Part shown: piece after piece, positions 1-4,893 of the stretch
Layout: every line of letters begins with the position of its first letter
Numbering within the stretch: the first letter of the stretch is position 1
From: Friedmanniella sp.
Lineage (GTDB): Bacteria; Actinomycetota; Actinomycetes; Propionibacteriales; Propionibacteriaceae
DNA: 5,297 nt
Direction of reading: 5' to 3'
NCBI GenBank assembly: GCA_025964935.1
Contig: JAOPXW010000231.1
Location: forward strand, 1 to 5,297
Notes under the pieces: generated by a model
Database searches by the model: none
What the model was told of the DNA's origin: nothing
Seen by the model: only the letters and a program-made list of their open reading frames with translations
Program-made: the position numbers and the translations under genes

Positions 1-631
1 CGAGGTGGCGGCCCTGGAGCAGGCGGCGGCCGAGGACCGGCAGGAGCTGCAGATCGGGTACGCCTGGTCGGCCCTGGGCGGCCACACCACCGCGTTCGCG
101 CGCACCTGGGCCCGGGACCATCCGCGCCGACCCGTGGTCTTCACCCAGGTCAACACCCCGACGGCCGGGCTGGCCGAGGAGGCCGTGGAGGTGGCCGTCC
201 TCCGTCGCCCGCCGACCGATCGGCGCTACACCGCCGAGCAGGTCGGGACCGAGGTCCGGTTCGCCGCGCTGGCCACGGACCACCCGTTGGCGCACCGGCG
301 GGTGCTCGACGTGGCCGACTTCGCCGGGACCACGGTCGGGGTCGACAGCCGTACGGGCACCACCACCGACGAGCTGTGGTCCGACCAGGCCCGCCCCGCC
401 GCGTTCCGGGAGACCCACCACGTGGACGACTGGCTCACCCTGGTCGCGGCGGGGGAGGTCGTCGGCATCACCACCGAGGCCACGGTCGCGCAGTACCCCC
501 GACCCGGGGTCGTCTACCGTCGCGTCCGCGGTGTGCCCGAGGTGCCCGTCTGGCTGGCCTGGCGCCGGGTCAGCCCGCCACCCCAGGTCGAACAGCTGGT
601 GGCCCTGGCCCGGTCGGTCTACGCCGGCTGA
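1..631 (+). CDS. LysR-type transcriptional regulator, C-terminal effector-binding part (5' truncated by window edge)
   Basis: The reading frame is open from the left edge (first whole codon at base 2, GAG) to TGA at 629-631, giving 209 visible residues. No winged-helix DNA-binding domain is visible, so the true start lies upstream. The visible part begins with the end of an alanine/glutamate-rich linker helix (EVAALEQAAAEDR). It continues with the periplasmic-binding-protein-like fold of LysR regulators: an ELQIGYAW first strand, a helix ending FARTWARDHP, the strand VEVAVLRRPP, the E-VRFAALATDHPLAHRR segment and a DVADFAGTTV helix start. A second subdomain follows, with LTLVAAGEVVGITTEA and a late VPVWLAWRR strand. 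Those landmarks match the LysR substrate-binding domain in order and spacing. Its effector and targets cannot be read from this. It converges on cofC across a gap of only 43 bases, so it is probably not the dedicated regulator of that gene. An ordinary metabolic LysR protein is the simplest reading. Confidence 0.85.
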   Translation, partial: EVAALEQAAAEDRQELQIGYAWSALGGHTTAFARTWARDHPRRPVVFTQVNTPTAGLAEEAVEVAVLRRPPTDRRYTAEQVGTEVRFAALATDHPLAHRRVLDVADFAGTTVGVDSRTGTTTDELWSDQARPAAFRETHHVDDWLTLVAAGEVVGITTEATVAQYPRPGVVYRRVRGVPEVPVWLAWRRVSPPPQVEQLVALARSVYAG

Positions 632-674
632 CCCGTCCGCCCCACCACCCAGCCCGCCCCACCACCAGGTCCCT
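632..674. repeat. Convergent lysR/cofC gap with a 13-bp direct repeat
   Basis: This C-rich gap holds two exact copies of CCGCCCCACCACC at 637-649 and 654-666, starting 17 bases apart. No convincing hairpin or T-tract terminator is present for either converging gene. The repeat may be simple low-complexity drift in a C-rich spacer. Confidence 0.45.
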
Positions 675-1517
675 TCACCACCAGGCCGACAGCACGGTCT
701 CCCCGGCCAGGACCGCGTGCAGCCGCTGCCCGGCGCGGACGTGCCGAATTCCGTCGTCCAGGCTGGCCGCGGGCAGCCGTACGCGGCGGCCGGCCGCGGT
801 CACCGCGAGCGGGACGCCAGCGGGGTCGCTCGCCCGGGTGGCGGTGACGATGGCCAAGCGACCCGGCCGCCCCGTCTCGGGGTCGATCAGGGCCCGCGTG
901 GCCGGTCCCAGTCCCAGCGCGACGGCGTCCAGCAGGTCCACCTCGGTGTCGACGTCACGGCGCGCGTCGGCCACCGGTCCGCCGAGGGCGGCCGCGTCCA
1001 GCGCCACCGCTCCCGACACCCGGTGGGCGGCGGCCGAGCGGCCCTGGAAGTGGGGGTCCAGCGCGGTCCCGTGCGCGATCAGCATCGTGGTCCCCACCCC
1101 GGAGGCGTCGGCCACGAAGGAGCGGGGCTGCACCCCGGCCGCCGCCAGCACCCGGGTGACCGACCCGGGCCGCAGCGCGGGCAGGTCACCGACGCAGGCC
1201 AGCACGGTCGCGAACCCGTCGGCCCGGAGAGTGGCGCCGCCGTGGGCCAGGGCGGCGTTCATCCCCGTCCGCCCCGACTCGGGCAGCACCGGGACGCTGA
1301 GGCCGGCCCGGGCCAGTCGGGAGGCGAGCGCCGGCTGGTCGCTGACGACCAGGACGTGGTCGACCGACGCGGCGAGGGCCGCGAGCGTGTCGAGCGCCAT
1401 GGTCCAGGCCAGCCGGCGGCGCAGCGGATCGGGTACGGGCGCGAGCCGCGACTTGGCGCGGTCCACCGGCTTCAGCGCCACCACCGCGGCCACCGGGCCG
1501 GGCGACGGTGTGGTCAT
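675..1517 (-). CDS. cofC: 2-phospho-L-lactate (or phosphoenolpyruvate) guanylyltransferase, F420 biosynthesis, with C-terminal extension
   Basis: The protein has 280 residues and belongs to the CofC/FbiD nucleotidyltransferase family. This enzyme uses GTP to activate 2-phospholactate, or phosphoenolpyruvate in the mycobacterial FbiD version, for transfer to the deazaflavin Fo in the cytoplasm. Visible family landmarks in order are LKPVDRAKSRL at 15-25 (nucleotide-binding loop), SGRTGMNAAL near 81-90, VGDLPALRP at 109-117 with the metal-binding aspartate, the ADASGVGTTML stretch at 136-146, HF--S-AAHR near 156-166, and RRDVDTEVDL at 186-195. The family core ends at GLGPATRALI, about residue 211. 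Usual members are roughly 210-220 residues long, so about 70 residues (211-280) are extra; they look like a small beta-barrel domain. ATG at 1517-1515 fits the start of the fold. No Shine-Dalgarno is visible, but CATCGT lies 6 bases upstream, compatible with leaderless transcription. It is divergent from plsC. The symbol fbiD would suit if phosphoenolpyruvate is the substrate. Confidence 0.9.
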   Translation of the reverse strand: MTTPSPGPVAAVVALKPVDRAKSRLAPVPDPLRRRLAWTMALDTLAALAASVDHVLVVSDQPALASRLARAGLSVPVLPESGRTGMNAALAHGGATLRADGFATVLACVGDLPALRPGSVTRVLAAAGVQPRSFVADASGVGTTMLIAHGTALDPHFQGRSAAAHRVSGAVALDAAALGGPVADARRDVDTEVDLLDAVALGLGPATRALIDPETGRPGRLAIVTATRASDPAGVPLAVTAAGRRVRLPAASLDDGIRHVRAGQRLHAVLAGETVLSAWW

Positions 1518-1618
1518 GATCCGACGATGCTGTCACACACCGGCGGGGTGGCCCGGCCGGTGTCCGGGCGGCCGGCCGAGCGCGGCCTCGTCGCCCACCG
1601 GAGGCCGTGCCCATCCCG

Positions 1619-1624
1619 TAGGGT
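1619..1624 (+). promoter_or_regulatory. Candidate -10 box (TAGGGT) for plsC-gpsA
   Basis: TAGGGT fits the TANNNT form common in actinobacterial housekeeping promoters. Its 15-base context, 1615-1629, matches the context of the ddl box (4811-4825) at 12 positions. Transcription from here would give a plsC leader of roughly 65 bases. No clear -35 was seen. Confidence 0.4.
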
Positions 1625-1683
1625 GAGGCCGAATCGCCGGGTGCTCCGGCCCGACCGTCGGCGGCACCGTCGAGGACGACCGC

Positions 1684-1690
1684 GAAGAGG
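1684..1690 (+). promoter_or_regulatory. Ribosome binding site that decides the plsC start
   Basis: GAAGAGG ends 5 bases before ATG at 1696. The in-frame GTG at 1690 begins on the last base of this site, so it is a poor start. This favours the ATG. Confidence 0.6.
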
Positions 1691-1695
1691 TGTCG

Positions 1696-2517
1696 ATGAC
1701 CGAGCGTCCGGCCGAGCGCACCACCACGGCCCTGCGGCCGTTGCGCCAGGCGAACACCGAGCCCGGCCGGGAGGCCATCTCCGGCGTCGTCACACTGCTG
1801 CACACCGTGATGCGGCCCTTCACCCGGCGCGACTGGCGCGGCCAGGACAAGATCCCCGCGACCGGGGGAGTCGTCCTCGCGGTCAACCACATCTCCAACG
1901 TCGACCCGCTGGCCGTCGGCCAGTACCTGGCCTTCAGCGGCCGCTGGCCGCGCTTCCTGGCCAAGGCGTCGCTGTTCCGGCTGCCCGTGGTCGGTCGGCT
2001 GATCGTCGCCTGCGGCCAGATCCCGGTCGAGCGGGCCTCGCGCCGCTCCCGCTCCGCCCTGACCGCTGCGGTGGAGGCCGTTCGACAGGGCCGCGCCGTC
2101 GTCGTCTACCCCGAGGGCACCATCACCCTCGACCCGGACCTGTGGCCGATGGTCGGCAAGACCGGTGCCGCCCGGATCGCGCTGGAGTCGGGCTGCCAGG
2201 TGGTCCCGATCGGTCAGTGGGGCGCTCAGGAGATCATGTACGGCAAGCGGATCCACTTCCCGCACCTGCTGCCCCGCACGACCCTCCGGCTCGAGACGGG
2301 CGACCCCGTCGACCTCGACGACCTGCGGGGGCAGCCGGTCACGGCCGCCGTCCTGACCGAGGCCACGGAGCGGATCATGGCCGACGTCACGGCCCTGGTC
2401 GCCCACCTGCGCCAGGCCGAGCCGCCGGCCCAGCCGTACGGCTTCCGCCCGGCCCCCCGCCTCGACTCCGCTCCCGACCCGAGCGGGGACCCGACCCAGC
2501 CTGAGGACCCGGCGTGA
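1696..2517 (+). CDS. plsC: 1-acyl-sn-glycerol-3-phosphate acyltransferase (PlsC/LPLAT family)
   Basis: The 273-residue protein has all four blocks of the glycerolipid acyltransferase family. They are NHISNVD at 64-70 (the HX4D catalytic pair, His65 and Asp70), GQIPVER at 107-113, YPEGT at 138-142 and VVPIGQWG at 169-176. The enzyme transfers an acyl group to lysophosphatidic acid to give phosphatidic acid at the inner face of the membrane. No strong membrane-spanning helix is seen; the only apolar N-terminal stretch, near residues 28-40, is short, suggesting peripheral attachment. The last 33 residues, from about 241, are rich in Pro, Asp and Ala and probably disordered. ATG at 1696 is preferred over GTG at 1690 because of the ribosome-binding site spacing. 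The stop overlaps the gpsA start by 4 bases. Acyl-chain and acceptor preference cannot be read from sequence, so another lysophospholipid acyltransferase role is possible. Confidence 0.92.
   Translation: MTERPAERTTTALRPLRQANTEPGREAISGVVTLLHTVMRPFTRRDWRGQDKIPATGGVVLAVNHISNVDPLAVGQYLAFSGRWPRFLAKASLFRLPVVGRLIVACGQIPVERASRRSRSALTAAVEAVRQGRAVVVYPEGTITLDPDLWPMVGKTGAARIALESGCQVVPIGQWGAQEIMYGKRIHFPHLLPRTTLRLETGDPVDLDDLRGQPVTAAVLTEATERIMADVTALVAHLRQAEPPAQPYGFRPAPRLDSAPDPSGDPTQPEDPA
2503..2507 (+). promoter_or_regulatory. Ribosome binding site for gpsA inside the plsC end
   Basis: GAGGA lies within the last codons of plsC, 6 bases before the GTG at 2514. It supports that GTG as the gpsA start and re-initiation after the plsC stop. 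Confidence 0.55.
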
Positions 2518-3533
2518 CCACCGAGGTCCGCGGCCGGCCCGCCCGGGTCGCGGTGATGGGGTCCGGCTCGTGGGGGACCGCGTTCGCGCTGGTGGTCTGC
2601 GACGCCGGGCACCAGGTGACCCTGTGGGCCCGGCGCCCCGAGCTGGCCCACGCCATCAACACCGAGCACCGCAACCCCGACTACTTCCCCTCGATCGCGC
2701 TGCCCGACACCCTGACTGCGGTCAGCGACGCCCAGCAGGCCATGGCCGGAGCCGACTTCGTCGTGCTGGCGGTCCCGTCGCAGTCGCTCCGAGCCAACCT
2801 GAGCCACTGGAAGATCCCCGAGACCGCGATCGTGGTCAGCCTGGCCAAGGGGATCGAGCTCGGCACCGGGCTGCGGATGAGCCAGGTGATCGCCGAGGCC
2901 GGGGGCATCGCCCCGGAGCGCATCGCCGTCGTCACCGGGCCCAACCTGGCCCGGGAGATCGCCGAGCGCCAGCCGTCCGCCAGCGTGGTGGCGAGCGTCT
3001 CCGAGGCCACCGCCGAGGCGCTGCAGGACATCTGCCACACCCCACGGTTCCGGGCCTACACCAACACCGACGTGATCGGTTGCGAGCTCGGCGGCGCGAC
3101 CAAGAACGTGATCGGGCTGGCCGTCGGGATGGCGGTCGGGCTGGGGCTGGGGGCCAACGCCACCGCGTCGGTGATCACCCGCGGGCTGGCCGAGACCACC
3201 CGGCTGGGTCTGGCCCTGGGGGCGGACCCGTACACCTTCTCCGGGCTAGCCGGGCTGGGCGACCTGGTCGCCACCTGCTCCTCGCCGCTGTCCCGCAACC
3301 GGACCTTCGGCGAGGAGCTGGGACGGGGCCGAACCGTGGCCGAGATCACCGCCTCGACCCGCCAGGTGGCCGAGGGCGTGAAGTCCTGCGCCTCGATCCA
3401 GGCTCTGGCGGCGGCCCACGGGGTCGAGATGCCGATCGTGGAGCACGTCGCGGCCGTGATCGCCGGCGATCTCACCCCGGCCGAGATGATCACGGCGCTG
3501 ATGTCGCGGTCGGCCAAGCCCGAGCGGTACTGA
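2514..3533 (+). CDS. gpsA: Glycerol-3-phosphate dehydrogenase [NAD(P)+]
   Basis: This 339-residue protein is full length for bacterial GpsA. The enzyme reduces dihydroxyacetone phosphate to sn-glycerol-3-phosphate in the cytoplasm, the backbone for phospholipids. The N-terminal Rossmann fold is marked by [14 protein letters not shown] (glycine-rich loop at 16-21) and by AVPSQ at 86-90. AKGIE is at 111-115 and [10 protein letters not shown] at 141-150. The C-terminal helical domain has [15 protein letters not shown] with the catalytic lysine at 197, and [12 protein letters not shown] followed by [11 protein letters not shown], where Arg261 and Asn262 fit the substrate-binding pair. The start is GTG at 2514, whose bases overlap the plsC TGA (GTGA), with GAGGA 6 bases upstream. 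This arrangement implies a single plsC-gpsA transcript and coupled translation, consistent with consecutive roles in phosphatidic acid synthesis. A hairpin 13 bases after the stop probably ends the transcript. Confidence 0.96.
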   Translation: MTTEVRGRPARVAVMGSGSWGTAFALVVCDAGHQVTLWARRPELAHAINTEHRNPDYFPSIALPDTLTAVSDAQQAMAGADFVVLAVPSQSLRANLSHWKIPETAIVVSLAKGIELGTGLRMSQVIAEAGGIAPERIAVVTGPNLAREIAERQPSASVVASVSEATAEALQDICHTPRFRAYTNTDVIGCELGGATKNVIGLAVGMAVGLGLGANATASVITRGLAETTRLGLALGADPYTFSGLAGLGDLVATCSSPLSRNRTFGEELGRGRTVAEITASTRQVAEGVKSCASIQALAAAHGVEMPIVEHVAAVIAGDLTPAEMITALMSRSAKPERY

Positions 3534-3546
3534 CCTTCCGGAACCG

Positions 3547-3583
3547 GGGGAGGTCCACCACCGCGGCGGTGGTCAGCCTCCCC
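3547..3583. terminator. Interrupted hairpin between convergent gpsA and met-type gene, probable bidirectional terminator
   Basis: The outer arms GGGGAGG (3547-3553) and CCTCCCC (3577-3583) pair over 7 bp. The inner arms ACCACCG (3557-3563) and CGGTGGT (3567-3573) pair over another 7 bp, closing a CGG loop. A 3+3 internal mismatch, TCC against CAG, separates the two stems. No U-tract follows on either strand, which is common for actinobacterial hairpin terminators. Its place between two converging genes supports the role. Confidence 0.65.
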
Positions 3584-3612
3584 TGATTCTCAGACGCCCC
3601 GGATCTCAGACG
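3580..3612. repeat. Imperfect 16/17-bp tandem duplication over the stop codon of the met-type gene
   Basis: The unit CCCCTGATTCTCAGACG (3580-3596) is followed directly by CCCCGGATCTCAGACG (3597-3612). The copies share CCCC at one end and TCTCAGACG at the other, and differ by one inserted base and one substitution. On the minus strand the right copy contains the last codon (GTC) and stop (TGA) of the PLP-enzyme gene. The left copy repeats the same GTC-TGA bases downstream and touches the terminator's outer arm. Confidence 0.6.
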
Positions 3613-4769
3613 ACCGCGTCCAGGGCCTGCCGCAGGTCGGTCCAGAGGTCCTCGACGTGCTCGATGCCGACCGACAGCCGCACCAGGCCCTCGGGCACGG
3701 TCGGCAGCTCGCCGGGCCAGCGCCGCCGGCGCTCCAGGCTCGACTCGACCCCACCCAGACTGGTCGCGAACACCCACAGCGAGGTGCCGTCGACGAAGGC
3801 GTCCGCGGTGGCGGCGTCGGCCAGCTCGACCGAGATCAGCGACCCGAAGCCGTCCATGGTCGCCGCCGCGGTCGCGTAGCCGGGGTCCCGGGTCAGACCG
3901 GGGTAGCGCACCGCCCGGACGGCCGGGTGGGCCTGCAGCCGCTCGGCCAGGATCCCGGCGTTGTGCTGCATCCGCTCCAGCCGTACGGCGAGGGTGCGGA
4001 TCCCGCGCAGAGCCAGGTAGGCCTCCATCGTCCCGGGCACGGACCCGCTGAGGCTGCGCACCCCGACCAGCCGGGTCAGCGTCTCGGCGTCGGCGCTGGG
4101 CAGGACCAGCGCACCCAGCAGGGCGTCGGAGTGACCGGCCAGGAACTTGGTCGCCGAGTGCAGCACGATGTCGAAGCCGTAGGCCAGGGGCCGCTGCAGC
4201 AGCGGGGTGGCGAAGGTGTTGTCGACCACCAGCCGGGCGGTGCCGCGCAGCGCCGCGCCGAGGGCGGGCAGGTCGGCGACCTCCATCATCGGGTTCGTGG
4301 GCGACTCCAGCCAGACCAGGTCGGCCCCGTCGGCGGCCGCCAGCACCGCGGCCGTGTCGGCCACGTCGACCCGGCGCAGGGTCCAGCCGTCCCGCTCGGC
4401 GCGCTGGTCGGCCGCGGCGGCCACCCCGAGGTAGCAGTGCGCCGGCAGCACCATCACCGTGCCCGGCCCGTGCAGCTCCAGCACCGCCTGGGCCGCGGCC
4501 ATCCCCGAGGAGAAGGTCAGGGCCCGACCGCCCTCCAGGGCGCCGATGGTCGCCTCCAGGGCCTGCCAGGTCGGGTTGCCCGTACGCCCGTACCCCAGCC
4601 CGCCCTGCCCGGTGTCATGGCGGCCGACGTAGGTCGAGGCGAAGGTCACGGGCGTGTTGAGCGGGGCGTCCACAACCCGCTCCGGGCGCCCGGCGGCCAC
4701 GGCAACGGTGTCGCGGTGTCGGGCCGGGACGGGGGTGGTGGGGGCGGAGGGGGCTGGGTCGGACGTCAT
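3606..4769 (-). CDS. Cys/Met metabolism PLP-dependent enzyme (cystathionine gamma-synthase / gamma-lyase type)
   Basis: The 387-residue protein is typical in length for the cytoplasmic Cys/Met trans-sulfuration family. YGRTGNPT at 60-67 is the family YxRxxNPT block. SSGMAA is at 87-92, and Tyr113 stands where the tyrosine that stacks on the cofactor ring belongs. ESPTNP is at 155-160, and Asp173 in VVDNTFATP should bind the PLP pyridine nitrogen. [11 protein letters not shown] at 195-205 carries the Schiff-base lysine, Lys198. Arg364 in VRLSVGIE fits the substrate carboxylate anchor. The usual HPASMTH-like segment before it is replaced by an arginine-rich stretch, [13 protein letters not shown]. 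It could add cysteine to an activated homoserine, or cleave cystathionine to cysteine; the sequence does not decide. The frame stays open upstream into the ddl region, but ATG at 4769 is chosen because the earlier part overlaps ddl antisense and lacks family similarity. AAGACT 6 bases upstream suggests leaderless expression. Confidence 0.9.
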   Translation of the reverse strand: MTSDPAPSAPTTPVPARHRDTVAVAAGRPERVVDAPLNTPVTFASTYVGRHDTGQGGLGYGRTGNPTWQALEATIGALEGGRALTFSSGMAAAQAVLELHGPGTVMVLPAHCYLGVAAAADQRAERDGWTLRRVDVADTAAVLAAADGADLVWLESPTNPMMEVADLPALGAALRGTARLVVDNTFATPLLQRPLAYGFDIVLHSATKFLAGHSDALLGALVLPSADAETLTRLVGVRSLSGSVPGTMEAYLALRGIRTLAVRLERMQHNAGILAERLQAHPAVRAVRYPGLTRDPGYATAAATMDGFGSLISVELADAATADAFVDGTSLWVFATSLGGVESSLERRRRWPGELPTVPEGLVRLSVGIEHVEDLWTDLRQALDAVV

Positions 4770-4775
4770 GGCCCC

Positions 4776-4781
4776 AGTCTT
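4776..4781 (-). promoter_or_regulatory. Candidate -10 box (AAGACT) for a leaderless PLP-enzyme transcript
   Basis: The conserved A at -11 and T at -7 of a -10 box are present, exactly 6 bases before the ATG. Transcription would then begin at or next to the start codon. The only Shine-Dalgarno-like bases are a weak GGGG too near the ATG. The first base departs from TANNNT. Confidence 0.3.
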
Positions 4782-4814
4782 GCGCGTCGCCGGGGCCCGG
4801 ACTCCGCGCCCCGG

Positions 4815-4820
4815 TAGGGT
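4815..4820 (+). promoter_or_regulatory. Candidate -10 box (TAGGGT) for ddl
   Basis: TAGGGT fits the TANNNT form and recurs in nearly the same context upstream of plsC. It would place the start of transcription near 4826-4828, right at the foot of the leader hairpin, with a leader of about 67 bases. No convincing -35 is seen; TTGCGC at 4780-4785 is too far upstream. Confidence 0.45.
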
Positions 4821-4825
4821 CAAGC

Positions 4826-4853
4826 GTCGACACCTCGGGGCGCGAGGGTCGAC
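4826..4853 (+). promoter_or_regulatory. Hairpin at the 5' end of the ddl leader, or operator dyad
   Basis: GTCGAC (4826-4831) pairs with GTCGAC (4848-4853), and CCTCG (4833-4837) pairs with CGAGG (4843-4847). That gives 11 bp around a GGGCG loop with a single bulged A at 4832. A competing smaller stem, GGGTC (4846-4850) with GACCC (4855-4859), would break the main one. In DNA the same sequence is a dyad next to the -10 box, so it may instead be a repressor site. Confidence 0.5.
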
Positions 4854-4880
4854 CGACCCCCACCCCGCCAGGACCGAACC

Positions 4881-4885
4881 GGAGG
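4881..4885 (+). promoter_or_regulatory. Ribosome binding site for ddl
   Basis: GGAGG with 8 bases to ATG at 4894 is a near-ideal Shine-Dalgarno. It fixes the ddl start. Confidence 0.75.
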
Positions 4886-4893
4886 CCCCGCCC

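Larger units (their letters stand above)
1518..1695. promoter_or_regulatory. Divergent cofC/plsC intergenic region
   Basis: The 178 bases between the two divergent starts contain no credible small gene. They hold a candidate -10 box for plsC (TAGGGT at 1619-1624), a 7-bp direct repeat GAGGCCG at 1601-1607 and 1625-1631 that flanks that box, and GC-rich self-complementary sequence at 1553-1577 (CCGGCC paired with GGCCGG). The plsC leader includes a dyad, CCGAC-C-GTCGG at 1651-1661, nested inside GGTGC (1640-1644) and GCACC (1664-1668), so a leader hairpin is possible. On the minus strand CATCGT (1529-1524) sits 6 bases before the cofC ATG. No good -35 match was found on either strand. Confidence 0.5.
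4770..4893. promoter_or_regulatory. Divergent regulatory region between the PLP-enzyme gene and ddl
   Basis: These 124 bases hold, from left to right: AAGACT on the minus strand (4781-4776), 6 bases before the PLP-enzyme ATG; a perfect 7-bp inverted repeat CCGGGGC/GCCCCGG (4790-4796 and 4808-4814); the TAGGGT box facing ddl (4815-4820); an 11-bp hairpin (4826-4853); and the ddl ribosome-binding site. TTGACC on the minus strand (4823-4818) resembles a -35 but has no suitably spaced -10. Confidence 0.55.

Noticed and set aside
577..603. GCCACC/GGTGGC inverted repeat near the end of lysR as a terminator for cofC
   Set aside because: The stem is only 6 bp, lies inside the regulator's coding sequence and has a long loop, so chance pairing is as likely.
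376..1626. A 416-codon plus-strand open frame over lysR and cofC
   Set aside because: It is antisense to the conserved cofC and out of frame in lysR, and its low-complexity Ser/Arg/Ala translation shows no recognisable domain.
1690..1692. GTG as the start of plsC
   Set aside because: Its first base is the last base of the ribosome-binding site GAAGAGG. ATG at 1696 has proper spacing.
1186..2406. A 406-codon minus-strand open frame
   Set aside because: It overlaps plsC antisense and the 5' half of cofC in another frame. The product is Gly/Arg/Asp-rich with no motif, whereas cofC and plsC have complete family signatures.
531..2504. A 657-codon plus-strand open frame
   Set aside because: Its translation is dominated by Arg, Gly, Pro and His with no family features. 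It crosses cofC antisense and then runs in another frame of plsC; such frames are expected in very GC-rich DNA, where stops are rare.
4780..4785. TTGCGC as the -35 of the ddl promoter
   Set aside because: It is 29 bases from the TAGGGT box, far beyond the usual 16-19.
3657..4817. A 386-codon plus-strand open frame opposite the PLP-enzyme gene
   Set aside because: It is the Gln/Gly/Arg-rich mirror of a clear enzyme gene, with no family landmarks.
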